Assembly: GCF_000516985.1 (NCBI RefSeq)
Contig: NW_006917093.1
Location: forward strand, 5,861,013 to 5,925,012
Length of the DNA stretch: 64,000 nt
Origin: Pestalotiopsis fici W106-1
Lineage: Eukaryota; Ascomycota; Sordariomycetes; Amphisphaeriales; Sporocadaceae
Direction: 5' to 3'
Shown here: positions 36,975-48,373 of the stretch, piece by piece
Position numbering within the stretch: position 1 is the stretch's first letter
How the letters are laid out: each line of letters starts with the position of its first letter
Notes under the pieces: model-generated
The model's database searches: none
The model's input: only the letters and a program-made list of their open reading frames with translations
Told to the model about the DNA's origin: nothing
Position numbers and translations under genes: made by a program

Positions 36975-39805
36975 ATGGCCAAGAATTCAGGCGGAGATAC
37001 GGATGCGGATCCGTATTCTGACATGGCGGCGTCGCAACAATCTGTGGCGTCCCAGCTCAGCGTACCTGCCTCTCCCACATATCATCGCCGTCGCAGTAAC
37101 ATGCGGTCGAGAAGGCAGTCAATGACCGAGCAGGTTCCCGATGAACGGACCGCCCTACTCAAACCTTCGCGGTCTCGCATACGCTTACATAGCCCGAACG
37201 GATCCGCTACGCCCAGGAGCCCTCGTATATCGAGGCACCACAGCTACCATGGCGGGGCAGCGGGCTCAAGGCATCACAGCAGAGCTGGCTCATTCAGTCA
37301 ACGTTTGTTGCACGCCCTCGGAGACAGGCAGGATTCCCTGGTCGAATCCAAAGGCTCCATCTTCGCAGACGAGAGAGTATGGTACGACCAGTTCACCTCA
37401 ACGGATTGGGTCCACGACAGCATAGCAGATGCCTATAGAGTCAAGGCCTTGCGGTCACGCAAAGGCTTTTGGGGCAAAGTCAACGTGCTCTTTGATGGCG
37501 CTCAAGGTTGGATTTTAAGTGCGCTGGTTGGCTTCTTGGTAGCTGTGCTCGCTTATTGTGTCAATGTGGCCGAGACCACCATATTCGATTACAAAGATGG
37601 GTATTGCTCAAGGGCATGGTATATTCGGGAAAAGGTGCGCAACTCCCATCAGATATGGTGCCAGCGGGCATGAGTGTTGTCTCTGGCCTTACGGCGTTTT
37701 CGTGACTACATACTGACTGGTTATCTAGCTGTGCTGTCCACACGGCCCCTGTACGGATTGGAGAAATTGGTCCGAAGTGCTCGGTGGCCACCCCTTTGGC
37801 GACAAGTGGACTGAATTCGGTGTATACCTCATCGCGGTCGTAGCGTTTTCGGTACTTGCTTGTTTACTCACCTTGACCACCAAGACAGTCGTTCCATCAG
37901 CTTATCGCATGACTACGCTTGATGAGAACCTGGCAGCAGAACTCTCGGCGGAGATGGACGACAATGAGAACGAGGACGATTCTCGGAATGCGAGCCCACG
38001 GGCAAAATCAATCGAGCCCACGGCTCCTCCCATGGTCTACTACTCGGCGGCTGGCAGTGGTGTAGCTGAAGTCCGAGTGATACTTAGCGGTTTTGTGTTG
38101 CACGGTTTTCTCGGATTCAAAACGCTCGTCATCAAGTCGGTAGGCTTGATCCTTAGTGTAGCATCCGGCTTGAGTCTCGGCAAAGAAGGCCCCTACGTCC
38201 ATGTGGCAACTTGTATCGGCAATATCTGCTGTCGTTTATTTGCCAAGTATGACGGGAATGACGGCAAGAGGCGAGAGGTTCTGTCCGCAGCCGCCGCTGC
38301 CGGAGTTGTCGTGGCTTTTGGTGCGCCACTCGGTGGTGTCTTATTCGGACTGGAAGAGGTTGCGTACTTCTTCCCGGCAAAGACGCTTTTCCGAACATTC
38401 TTTTGTTGCATCACGGCAGCGCTATCCTTGAAGTTCTTGAACCCATATGGCACACATAAGATTGTCATGTTTGAGGTTCGCTACAAGGTTGACTGGCAGT
38501 ATTTTGAACTTGCAAGCTTCATCTTGGTTGGCATCTTAGGCGGTGCTGCCGGTGCGCTGTTCATCAAGGCTTCGAGAAAGTGGGCTGTCACTTTCCGCAA
38601 AATACCAGTCATAAAAAGATACCCGATGGTCGAGGTCGTCTTGGTTGCCTTGGTCACGGCACTTATTGGCTACTGGAATCCACTGACGAAACTCCCAGTC
38701 GCCAAGCTGCTTCTGAATCTTGCCGCACCATGCGATGACGAGTCCAGTGACAGTCTGGGGTTGTGCCCCGACGAAATCAGTCAGATACCCAACATTATGC
38801 GTCTCTTGCTCGCTGCATTTCTCATCAAGGGTTTCCTCACAATCATCACGTTTGGTATCAAAGTTCCCGCAGGTATCTACGTGCCGTCCATGGTTGTTGG
38901 TGGTTTGATGGGGAGGATTGTCGGACACGCAGTCCAGTGGCTCGTGCTGCGATTCCCAGGCTCAAGTCTTTGGGATTCATGCGCAGCGTACGCCCAAGCT
39001 ACCTGTGTGCAGCCTGGCGTGTACGCCCTCATTGCTGCCGGGTCGACAATGTGCGGTGTCACAAGACTATCCGTCACACTTGCCGTCATCCTATTCGAGC
39101 TGACAGGAAGTCTCGATTATGTCCTTCCCTTCTCACTCGCCATCCTTGTGGCCAAGTGGACGGCTGACGCCATAGAGCCGCTGAGCATCTACGATCTCCT
39201 GACTGAGATGAACTCGTACCCTTTCCTCAACAATAAACACAAACCAATTTTCACGTCCGATCTTGCCGACATCCTTCCTCGCGTGCGCCGAGAGCGCATC
39301 ATTGACATCACAAACTCCCCCTTGGTACCTGCCCCGAGCTTGCGTACCAAGCTGGAATTGTTGCACAGAGCTGGCGAATTGGACGGCGGTCTACCAATCC
39401 TGCGGGATGGTGTACTCGTGGGGCTCATCCCTGCGCCGGATCTGGAGTACGCTCTTGACAATCTGCCAGATGAGGGTTCTGCATTATGCCTGATGGCCCA
39501 GGTGCCCTCCATCGACGATGATGAAGATGACGAAAGAGACCCAACTGACTTTACACCTTATATTGATCCTGCACCTGTCTCTCTAGATATTCGATCTCCC
39601 ATGGATCTTGTGTATGAGTGTTTCGTCAAGCTTGGTCTTCGGTACATTTGCGTCTTGAAAGACGGCCGGTATGCTGGGATGGTATGTTTCTTACTTCATC
39701 AACCTGACACGCGACATGTTTATCTTACTCATCATTCGCCAGACACACAAGAAGCAATTTGTCAAGTACATGCGCGGGCTTGAGGAGAAGGAGCACGCAT
39801 CATGA
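36975..39805 (+). CDS. CLC-type chloride/proton exchanger with CBS domains
   Basis: Exons 36975-37634, 37729-39681 and 39743-39805 give 891 residues; both introns are phase 0. The ATG is in a strong context (CACCATGG). A basic, Ser-rich cytosolic N terminus of about 180 residues is followed by the CLC membrane domain: GSGVAEV (anion-binding loop), GLSLGKEGPYVHV (gating Glu), GGVLFGLEEVAYFFP (Glu pair matching the proton glutamate of exchangers) and VPAGIYVPSMVVGG. Two CBS domains follow at about residues 690-880 (ILPRVRRERIIDI; SLDIRSPMDLVYECFVKLGLRYICVL). Retention of both glutamates suggests a Cl-/H+ antiporter of Golgi, endosome or vacuole, like yeast Gef1, rather than a channel. The third exon supplies only the last 20 codons. 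Confidence 0.95.
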
Positions 39806-40301
39806 CCATAGAACTTGGTCGAGAGCATTGGTGCATTTACCATTCGAGAATCTGGTTAATGTCTGCCATCATAACCTGCCACTTACATTTCGGAGGGTCA
39901 TAGTGGTCGGTCACTGTTTCATTGCATAGAATACTGTCTTGCATTTTTTATTCCCTTTTTTAGAAAGCGAGAGATGTCTACTTTCTTTGATCTGGCAAGC
40001 ACATGGGCAAGCATCTCTTGGCGCAAAATCTATCTGTTTTTGGTGGATGCTTGAATTCAACAGCGCAAGAGCTGTTCAAGAATCATGTGGGTAGCGGGCA
40101 TCATAATCTAGCAATGGATCTGCTCGATATGGACCAAAAGCCGACCAAATTGGATGAGCAATGCCCCCAATGTGCTTGTGGAACGAATTGACCATTCTCA
40201 TTGACAATTGGTGCGCCGCTGTGATAACAATACAAGCTTTGGTTCAGTCCATTGCAAATGTTGCTACGCGTAATCATCGGAGACAGCAAATGGGCCATTT
40301 C
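39806..40301. other. Convergent 3' intergenic region
   Basis: 496 nt between the CLC stop and the stop of the minus-strand membrane-protein gene. No gene is seen. Confidence 0.7.
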
Positions 40302-41086
40302 TTATTTGATAGAATAGCCCCCATACCACAAGTAAGCGCCGGCACAAGCCAAGGATAATGTTGCCGGCAGCAGGTTCATCTCGATGACGCTCCAAACCCA
40401 CAAACAGCCGAGCGGTGGAGCTTGCTTCATGACAGCCAGATAAGTGTACGTGTTTGAGATATACACAAGGTAGCAGCCACAAGAGATACTGGTGACGAAG
40501 AAGATGGCTTGCCGCAGTGGGGCTTGATACTGGTCTGGCAGGCCATTCACCAATTTCTGAGAAGAGGGATGTGGGTGAAGAAAGAACATGAGAAAGTAGA
40601 ATACTGAGAGCATATAGTCTCAGCCGGAGAAAATCATGCGGGATACATGCAGAAAAACATGGCACGTATGAATTAGGGGTTCGGGGTCTTCTTACCAAAG
40701 ATTGCTGTGGCTGTTCGAGAAATGATCTGTACCCATGACAGTTGAACAGCATACTGGTGCTGGACTAGCACGTCCAAGGTGAAGTGCAGCATGGACAAGC
40801 TGATGGACCACAGTAAGACATCGAGTACGCGCTCCGCGGTAGGCGAAAGCCCTGCTGTTTCCTCCCCGTCATTGTCATTTTCATCCTCATCGTCGGCGTC
40901 CTCGCCGTCTTGTTGCACCTCGGGCGCGAGCGGCTTCCCGTCGAGCTTTCGCTGCCTCAGGTCGGCTTGCTCAAAGAGCTTTCGTTCCTGCGCGAGCTCG
41001 AGAAGCGTCTTGCCCGACGGGCCGGATCGATCGGGCTGGGAAAGTGGTATCTGGGCGGCCTTGCGTTCTCTGCGTGTCTGGACCAT
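40302..41086 (-). CDS. Fungal four-helix membrane protein (DUF7719-like)
   Basis: Exons 41086-40696 and 40603-40302 give 230 residues. A second in-frame acceptor 15 nt upstream (exon 2 from 40618) would add five residues (DYMLS replacing the joined Val); both are plausible. The N terminus is basic, then acidic (EDADDEDENDNDGEE). Membrane segments: VLDVLLWSISLSMLHFTLDV, VFYFLMFFLH, QAIFFVTSISCGCYLVYI and NLLPATLSLACAGAYLWYGG. The layout resembles an uncharacterised fungal membrane family, DUF7719 as I recall it. Function is unknown; the location is probably the ER or another inner membrane. The gene converges on CLC and diverges from the PIG-L gene. Confidence 0.82.
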
Positions 41087-42478
41087 GTTGAAGGTGGCGC
41101 AAAGGCACAGAGAAGAATTCGTCGGCGATCAATGTTTTGATATGAATGGGTAGATTGGTACGTAGGTGGGCAGAAACTAGCATGGTCCAGTTCTGGAGCA
41201 AAATAAAGCTTCTGGTAGATCAGCGCTGACATCTCCAGGGGACCTTCATCCCGGTAGAAGTGGGGTCCAGGGGCCCGGAGGTCCATCAAATCTCAAAAGA
41301 CATAATATTTTAGAGTTAAAAGCAGTAACCCCTCCAACCATCAACGATGCCTAATACGTGTGCAGAATTGCACCTGAGGATACTTATCATTACATACATA
41401 CCTAGGTATGTCTCACATTGGATAATATTCAAAAACTTTCGGCATTGCTATTTGGCTCTTTACATGGCGGTAGCATTTTTGAATGATCTCTCTCTCTCTC
41501 TCTCTCTCTTCGTCTTTTCTAGGAAATCAGAGGTATTTACTTGACGACTAATGTACCCATGAGTAATATCATATCTACACCGTCATTTGTGCTTCACTAG
41601 AAGCGATAAGCTAAGGTACATTCATAACTATAACCAAGAGACCAGTTATTAGTGCTATTTTCCCACGATCCGATTTGAGACCAGGAACAGGAGACTGTCA
41701 AATCCATATTCCTAGATCTGCAGCAGGAGAGGAAGACAAAGAGAGAGCAGGAAAAAAAAAAAACAAGGGGGTGCTGCACTTATCCCTCATCTCATGCATG
41801 TGGTTTTGGCCGAAAGCGCAAGGTGGCATTTTCATTTTCCAGTCAATCAGTTGGCAATTAGGAATTGTTAGAGGCCAGTCTTGTGGGGGGGGGGGGATCT
41901 TGAGCGGTAGAGAAAAACAGAGAGAGAAAAGACAGGCCAAGAGACCCTTGCTTCATTGTGTCGCTTTGGACGAGCCTTCTCTGGCGTCGCTTCGTCTTCT
42001 TCGCCGTTCCTCTGCCCGATGCCATCGTGGACTGCAAGGAGGAAAAGGCCCTTGAATTAGAGACAGACCGCCCCCAAAGTGCACATTGTCTTGGTCGCGT
42101 CGGGTCGCTGTCGTGCATTGCATCCTTCAGATTGAACCCCCCTTCCCCTCCCCTCCCCTCCCCCGACAGCTGCGCGTGCCCCAAAAGAGCGCCCACCATC
42201 CGCCTTCCCGCACCCCCATCAGCGGCGCCGACCTACATTACCTACCGAAAGCTACACTATCTTCACACTGCACGCGGCAGGGGAGGAGAAAAAAAACTGC
42301 ATATTCATAAAATCACGACACGAAAAGTTGGGAGAAGCGCGGCCCGCGTAACAGAGTATTCTGCCCCGGGCCCATTCATATCCGACCCGTCCTTCGGGAG
42401 ACCGTTGACTCCCTACAATACGATACAATACTCGGTTCATCTGGCGGCTCCCCCCGCCTGTCGCGCCCAACCGAAATA
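41087..42478. other. Divergent promoter region upstream of the membrane protein and PIG-L genes
   Basis: No gene is supported. Contents: a (CT)n run at about 41491-41509, a G run of at least 12 at about 41885-41896, and a C-rich tract at 42137-42164. The last 400 nt are probably PIG-L leader. Confidence 0.6.
42137..42164. repeat. (CCCCT)n tract with quadruplex potential on the minus strand
   Basis: C runs of 6, 4, 4, 4 and 5 separated by one or two T. It lies about 315 nt upstream of the PIG-L start, probably in its leader or core promoter, much like the tract ahead of the C2H2 regulator. Confidence 0.8.
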
Positions 42479-43479
42479 ATGCACTTGTTTGCGCTGAGCA
42501 GTGTGGGCGTCTTGATAGTGGTTCTGCCCCTCCTATACGTCTACACATGCTCAATCGCCCAGTCCCAATTCCCAACAGTCCGCAACAAGCGCATATGTCT
42601 GCTCATTGCGCATCCCGACGATGAGGCAATGTTCTTCTCCCCAACCGTCCTGGCGCTCACCAGACCAGAGACGGGCAACCACGTCAAGATCTTGTGTCTG
42701 AGCACTGGCAATGCCGATGGGCTCGGCGAGACCAGGAAAAAGGAGTTGGTCAAGAGCGCCATGTTGCTGGGGGTGCGCCAAGAGGACGATGTCTTTGTGA
42801 TTGATAGCCCGTACGTTACGCCATGGCATTTGCCCCTCCTCATCGTCCCAGCCCGGCCCGGCCCAGATTTGTTTGCATTTCCTTCGAGTTGAAACCCGTT
42901 ACTGACGCCCGTGTGTTTTGCAGCGACTTTCCTGACAGCATGACAACCCATTGGGACCATCAAAAGATCTCGACTCTGCTCTCGCGCGCCTTCGCACCAT
43001 ACCTCCTACGTCCGAACTCGCCCTCGGCTGCAAACCCAGCCGCCTCCATTGACGTCCTCGTCACCTTTGACGCCCAGGGCATCTCCTCGCACCCGAACCA
43101 CATTTCGCTGTACAATGGCGCGAAGGCTTTCCTGGCCGCCCTAACAACGGGCAAGCCCGGCTACTCATCTCCGGTCGATCTGTACACCCTGACCACGGTC
43201 AATGTGTTGCGGAAATATATCAGTTTCCTCGACATGTTTGCCACCATGCTCAGCGCCCTGCTGTCTGGCGGAGAGGCCAGGAAGAAGAATGCCAAGGGCA
43301 ACCCTGGCCTGTTGATCAACATGAGCAGCCTGTACGGCGGAAGGGAGAGCGCGGCAACGGCGAGGCAGGCCATGACCGAGGCACATAAGAGTCAAATGGT
43401 ATGGTTTCGCTGGGGCTGGATCAGCTTGAGTCGGTACATGGTCATCAACACTTTGACCTTGGAGCAATTGAAGGCATGA
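42479..43479 (+). CDS. GPI12: N-acetylglucosaminyl-phosphatidylinositol de-N-acetylase (PIG-L/Gpi12)
   Basis: Exons 42479-42810 and 42924-43479 give 295 residues; the intron starts with GTACGT and ends TTTTGCAG. A single N-terminal membrane anchor (residues 8-28, VGVLIVVLPLLYVYTC-like) puts the rest on the cytosolic face of the ER, as known for the family. LIAHPDDEAMFF is the metal-binding PIG-L motif, and the second metal-ligand block is ISSHPNHISLYNG. The enzyme removes the acetyl group from GlcNAc-PI, the second step of GPI-anchor synthesis. That product would anchor proteins such as the GH16 enzyme in this window; this is a pathway link, not a cluster. Confidence 0.95.
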
Positions 43480-43860
43480 TCGGCATGATGAAAATGGGCA
43501 AAACTAGTGAATATGATCCGGGGGCGGGATACAAGAAATACCTTTAATTGGCGACATATAATGAGAAAATAATGAGCGAGCATAAAATCATTTTGGACTA
43601 GACAGTAGTGGGGTAAAGAAGCACGATGTAATCATCTGCTGTCTCAAGGCGGCAGCGTGGTGTATTGGCGCTACGTCGTGTATGCCGCGAGCTACAGATC
43701 TTGGCCAACATCAGCGGGTTGGCTGCTCTTTGCGGCAGATGGACCTGACCTGACCCGGATAAATATTGAGAAATCATGCACTTTTGATATTGCCGCCACA
43801 CCTTTCCAATACATAATATGTGTACAAGACTGACTGACAAAGATCGCGCCTATAAAGCGA
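43480..43860. other. Convergent 3' intergenic region
   Basis: 381 nt between the stops of PIG-L and the mitochondrial PPR-like gene. No gene is seen. Confidence 0.7.
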
Positions 43861-46236
43861 CTAATCGTCTTCGTCCCAAATGTCTTCAACTGGTGCTGGG
43901 AATTCTTCCGCGTTCAGAGCAGAGACTTCGCCAGCCTCGCTCTTTGCCGCCTGCCTTTGATGAGCCTCCCAAGCACGGTGATCGTCGAGACGTCGCGACT
44001 GGCTGGGACGACCCTGCGGCGCTACGCCCTTCCATACCTCCAGCGGATGCAGCCTTGTGCTCAACAAGTCTCCAACAGCGTACCGGCTAAGAAGACGTAC
44101 CTGACGCTGTTGCAAGGTCTTGAGGTTCCATTCTCCCTGGCGCCTCATCGGTATTTGGGTAGTGTGGTTTCGCACAAAAATGGTCTGCTCCACGGGCTCA
44201 GCGGGATCAAGCAGGCTGACCATTCCTGAAGCTGTTCGATACTTGACAGGATTCGAAAGAATCCCACCCCAAGCTTCGATGAGACTCGGGATCCGTTGCG
44301 TAGCTATAGGATCATTCAACTCGTCTGGCTGAAAGCATCTCTGGATCATCCTACCCCATATTCGCATCCTTTGCCTCATGTATGACTTGCGGAAACGCTG
44401 ACGCTGGAATTTGCGCCGCTCTCTTGTGCAGTCAACACCAACATGCATAACGGCTGCGTAGTCGAAAGCGGCTGCGTCATATGCAGCACATTGTGCCTCA
44501 TACAATTCTTGAGCCTCGTGCATGAGCGTCAGAGCATGACTGACCTTGCCCTGCGACAATCTGTTCATGATGTACAAGTCGTAGTCCTTGAATTCAGGTT
44601 GGGCCCCAAGCGTCCCATACTTTGATGATTTCATAGCATGCCATATAAATTCCATTGCTCCAAATCGAGGAATCTGATCCTGGAAGCCAGCCATCTTCCA
44701 AGCTGTGCTGGTAGGTGGTGTGATGAGAATGTAACACCATTCAAGTAGATTGGACCAAACTTGTTGTGTGATTGATAACTTGTAGGTCTGGGAAATGTAC
44801 CTCACAAGTTGCCAAGCCGTTGCAAACTGTCCATTGGAGCAAAACGCATACACGACGGCGTCAAGCAGCCGTGATGTTGGCCGAATAAAGGGCCGCTGGG
44901 GCCGCAACGGGTTGTTGAACGTAAATCTCTCTGACGACATCCTTTCAACTCGTATTCGGTTCTCATCTGCATCTCTCGTGATAACGATACCAAAGTAGTC
45001 CTCGAGAATCCTATATTGGATGAACCTGAGGGAGCCAGAACGAGCAAACGCGATTATGAATGTACAAAGCAGCTGCTCAGTAGTGAAGATACCTTTCCTT
45101 TTAAGGTGGTAGAATACACGTGTTAGAGGCATAGGTTTTCTCAGGCGTCGTGTCAAATCCTCGCCGTGGGCAACATTCCTGTTGAGTCCGAATTTGAACA
45201 TTTGCCTTCGGTTGTTCTTCCGGAGCCGGTCAAGACGTGAATTGGAAGCTTGCAGGTACACGCCTCGGCGATGGAGGTTACGCGGGGTCATCATGAGTCG
45301 CTTCTTATCAAACCCGTAGTAGGCGGGATCGACTAGGAACCTGGCCTTGATGAACTCGTGGAATATATCGTAGTGCCTCCATGGCGCAATGTTGTGCGTT
45401 TGCATTTGCTCCCACAGAAGTTTGGCAACAACCATGTCCGAGGCAAGCCCAGCGGCGCGCAACAGGGGCACATAGTCGTTGACATTGGGGATATGACCAG
45501 CATCCACCAAAACTTTTAGAAGTTGCGTCATTTGCAACAGAAGTTTCACATAGAGCTTTCTGCTGCCCCATTCATCAACGACTGCCCCCAAGTTCAGATA
45601 CTGCCACATGCCGGGTCCAATGAAGTACCCGTATGTAGGGTCATGGTCGCGACTAATCTGATGAGGATCCAATGACCATAGGAGTTCCGAAATCGTTGTC
45701 CTAGGTAGAGTAGCGATCGCTTCTTCCAAATCCTGAGTTGGCATCTGGGTAAGTCCTTCCAAGGCGACTAGCAAGCTTCGACTATTCCGCATTTGCATTG
45801 CGCTCATGGCATCCTGGAGCAGCTTGTGGAATTCCGGGGCCGGATTTTGGGGCTGATCACTGGGCTTTGGCTGCTCTGGCGTATAGCCATCTGGCATTTC
45901 CCCAGGAGGAGTAACGAAGCCAGCTGGGCCTGTACTTGTCGAAATAGCAGCGAGCATTTTATGCTGATGTGTCTTGAACATCTGGGTCATGAAAAGTACG
46001 TCATGTGGGACCAGTGTAGACTCTGGTGCTGAGAAGTCTTGCCAAGTCGAATAATGTCTCTGGGCTAAACTGCTGTATGCCGAAGACAGGCTGGCCGAGC
46101 TTATCGTTGATCGAGACGACGAAGCAAGTCTGGCTTGGGCAGCATAGTGGTTCGAGGAGCCACAACTCAGGCGCACTTTCAACCCCCGGATCGACATATT
46201 TCCATAAACTCGTCCAGCAAGGGCTGGAGTTCTCAT
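43861..46236 (-). CDS. Mitochondrial PPR-like protein (ATPase-expression/AEP2-like)
   Basis: An intronless frame of 791 residues from the first ATG (MRTPALAGRVYGNMSIRG). The open frame extends 13 codons further up, but only to a GTG. The N terminus is basic and Ser/Arg-rich without acids (VRLSCGSSNHYAAQARLASS), fitting a mitochondrial presequence. Helical repeat segments resemble degenerate PPR motifs (LLDAVVYAFCSNGQFATAWQL; YIMNRLSQGKVSHALTLMHE). The architecture resembles fungal mitochondrial ATPase-expression (ATP13/AEP2-like) proteins, which bind organellar mRNA and promote its translation; that assignment is from memory and moderate. The C-terminal end is charged (EFPAPVEDIWDEDD). It shares a 0.6-kb divergent promoter with LSM3. 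Confidence 0.8.
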   Translation of the reverse strand: MRTPALAGRVYGNMSIRGLKVRLSCGSSNHYAAQARLASSSRSTISSASLSSAYSSLAQRHYSTWQDFSAPESTLVPHDVLFMTQMFKTHQHKMLAAISTSTGPAGFVTPPGEMPDGYTPEQPKPSDQPQNPAPEFHKLLQDAMSAMQMRNSRSLLVALEGLTQMPTQDLEEAIATLPRTTISELLWSLDPHQISRDHDPTYGYFIGPGMWQYLNLGAVVDEWGSRKLYVKLLLQMTQLLKVLVDAGHIPNVNDYVPLLRAAGLASDMVVAKLLWEQMQTHNIAPWRHYDIFHEFIKARFLVDPAYYGFDKKRLMMTPRNLHRRGVYLQASNSRLDRLRKNNRRQMFKFGLNRNVAHGEDLTRRLRKPMPLTRVFYHLKRKGIFTTEQLLCTFIIAFARSGSLRFIQYRILEDYFGIVITRDADENRIRVERMSSERFTFNNPLRPQRPFIRPTSRLLDAVVYAFCSNGQFATAWQLVRYISQTYKLSITQQVWSNLLEWCYILITPPTSTAWKMAGFQDQIPRFGAMEFIWHAMKSSKYGTLGAQPEFKDYDLYIMNRLSQGKVSHALTLMHEAQELYEAQCAAYDAAAFDYAAVMHVGVDCTRERRKFQRQRFRKSYMRQRMRIWGRMIQRCFQPDELNDPIATQRIPSLIEAWGGILSNPVKYRTASGMVSLLDPAEPVEQTIFVRNHTTQIPMRRQGEWNLKTLQQRQVRLLSRYAVGDLLSTRLHPLEVWKGVAPQGRPSQSRRLDDHRAWEAHQRQAAKSEAGEVSALNAEEFPAPVEDIWDEDD

Positions 46237-46847
46237 GAATTCAAAGCCCGTACTCCCAACGAATATGATCGACACCGCTGACCCAGGTGGATCATCGCTA
46301 GGAAGAGGCGTCTTGGGAAATCCGGGGAAGTGGATCTACTCAACGGTTTGGTGTGGTTTTGGCGCGTCGACGGCGTCAACACTTGTTTCTTCTAGACCGA
46401 GCACGGGCCCAGATGAGAGTTGGTGGTGTTTGGGGGTGTTTGGGGGTGCGATCAATCTTAAAAAGTTACCCATCTTACCTAATCGCTATCTCCAGGTCAG
46501 ATAAGCCGCCCGCCTTAGGTAATTGGCGCCATCGGCGTCGGGGGAGTGTTTTTCCAGGGGCGCTCAGATTGATCAGTTCCAGTACGTCCCGCCTGCATGG
46601 GCACTACCTACCCCTAGGTACCTAGTTAGAGAGTACATACCTTATGTACCCAATGCACAAAGGTCTTTGCCAGCCGACAAGCAAGAGCCATCGTCTTGTG
46701 TCAGGTGCCAGCCCGCCTTGCCTAAACACAACTGAGGATCATCGCAAAGCCCGTTCATCACACGTCCAGTCCCACCAACGCCCTTCGAAACAAGAACATA
46801 ACCACCCCGCCAGCACTTTGCAGCAAGAGTTGTTCCCTGCAATCAAG
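46237..46847. promoter_or_regulatory. Divergent promoter, PPR-like gene / LSM3
   Basis: 611 nt separate the two start codons, so both promoters must lie here or overlap the leaders. It holds a TACCTACCCCTAGGTACCTAG segment (46605-46625) and no TATA box that I can support. Confidence 0.6.
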
Positions 46848-47343
46848 ATGGCCGACGTTGAAGAAGGTGTCGGTGCCAGCCCCGCCCCCGAACCTCTGGA
46901 CCTGGTCCGTCTACTTCTGGATGAGGTGGTGTTTGTCAAGCTACGGGGCGACAGAGAGCTCAAGGGTCGTTTGCACGTGAGTTGAGTCAAATTGGAAGTC
47001 TTCTGCCCTCATTTTCCGGCTGCTGATACACGATAGGCCTACGATAGCCACATGAACTTGGTGCTAGGGGATGTGCTGGAAACTATATACGTGGTTGATG
47101 AGGAAGATGACGATGAGGAGATCAAGGTAGGGAAAACCTTGCTACTTTTATTTTTCTTTTCTCCGCACGGGTGCAAATGCTGATGCTGGCTTTCCAGACG
47201 ATCACCAAAAAATCAGAGATGCTATTCGTTCGAGGTAAGCTGATATGTCACGATGTCACGAACAAAGTGACCTTGCCATGTGCTGACTAGGAACGCATTC
47301 AGGCGACAGCGTTGTGCTTGTTTCGCCCCATAACTCATCATGA
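46848..47343 (+). CDS. LSM3: LSm3, U6 snRNA-associated Sm-like protein
   Basis: Four exons (46848-46976, 47037-47126, 47198-47234, 47303-47343) give 98 residues. Introns are 60, 71 and 68 nt with GTGAGT, GTAGGG and GTAAGC donors. The Sm1 motif is complete across exons 1 and 2 ([19 protein letters not shown], then SHMNLVLGD); the Sm2 motif spans exons 3 and 4 ([14 protein letters not shown]). An acidic insert ([11 protein letters not shown]) lies between them, as in other LSm3 proteins. LSm3 is in both the nuclear LSm2-8 ring on U6 snRNA and the cytoplasmic LSm1-7 decapping ring. Confidence 0.96.
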
Positions 47344-47744
47344 GCTACTGTGAAGCACCGCCAACAAGAAAGGGCTCATGAATCATAAAAGCCGTGCCGC
47401 TATTCGGACTAAAATACTAGCATGGCTCTCATTCGAAACATTGCCATGTATCTAAGCATCGCGAGGAGGGGTGCATTGCTATGATCTATATTCAGTATGG
47501 CAACAAGGAAAGCCTGCCAAATGACAGCCCGGTTCACTTATGACATTACGGGCACCTCCCGCCCATGGAGCGATGCCCGGCCGCGCTGGAAGCATCCGAT
47601 CACGGCAACAGAGACCTTGCCGAAGGCCAGCTGCCAGCTAGACAGACTAGAATGAACTGTCAAGTCCTACAAGGGTTTGACGCACCCTTATCAAAAATGG
47701 CTTTTGTATTCTTCAAGTGACTTGATATTCGAAGTTCGACTTGT

Positions 47745-47758
47745 TCGGACCGTTCCGA
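47745..47758. promoter_or_regulatory. TCGG-N6-CCGA site (UaY/Ppr1-type)
   Basis: TCGGACCGTTCCGA matches the palindrome bound by the Zn2Cys6 regulators UaY (A. nidulans, purine use) and Ppr1 (yeast, pyrimidine). Flanking T and A extend the stem to 6 bp. It is about 615 nt upstream of the permease start. Confidence 0.6.
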
Positions 47759-47843
47759 AATGGTCTTTTGTAAAACGTCGGTTGCTGAGAGCCGCGGTCA
47801 ATATTTCTTTGCCAGCCCGCCGTTTGGCCGGGCTCCATCCGTG

Positions 47844-48182
47844 CAGATAGCCTATCTGCCGATGCAGATCGCACAGTGGCTCCTGGGCCCCCTGTCAACC
47901 ACCCCGAGCCCCCGACATCATGAAGTCACCTAATCATCTGGCCATTGAGATGGCTTCGAGCTCTCGCTAATCATGTCTTGGGCAAGGTTGCTTATCTGTC
48001 TAACTACTCCAATCGCCGCATCATGCAGGCCGACGGCTGCGCTTCGCATGATGAGAGCCGCCCCTCCTGGCTTTCCACTGTGCCGTGGAGGCCAAAAGTC
48101 GCCCTTGTGATGGCCTCCGACGCTGATAAATCCATGGGTGGTCGGCTCTTGAACGCCTACATTTTGAAGGCGCATATTATCT
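47844..48182. promoter_or_regulatory. GATA sites (AreA/nitrogen-type)
   Basis: An opposed GATA pair CAGATAG-C-CTATCTG (47844-47858), then HGATAR-type sites at 47992-47997 (minus), 48124-48129 (TGATAA, plus) and 48177-48182 (minus). GATA factors of the AreA type act through clustered sites like these. Single GATA words are common by chance; the opposed pair and grouping are the support. Confidence 0.45.
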
Positions 48183-48373
48183 CGTGCATAGTCAAATTCT
48201 CGATATTGTTGTACTGCTCGTTGAGAGTGATTCCCCAGTTCCCCGTGTTGTCAAACGTGAGCAGTCCCTCTCGGACTCACATCAGCTGTTGGTGATCTCA
48301 GCCCTGTATCCAATCGCCTCATGATAGACGATCAAGTTGAGAGCAAGAAGAGAGAAAGAAAAAGGTGGCAAAA

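Larger units (their letters stand above)
47344..48373. promoter_or_regulatory. Promoter region of the Dal5-like permease
   Basis: 1.03 kb between LSM3 and the permease. No gene is supported. It contains a UaY/Ppr1-type site and at least four HGATAR-type GATA sites (listed separately), which points to control by purine or nitrogen status. Confidence 0.55.
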
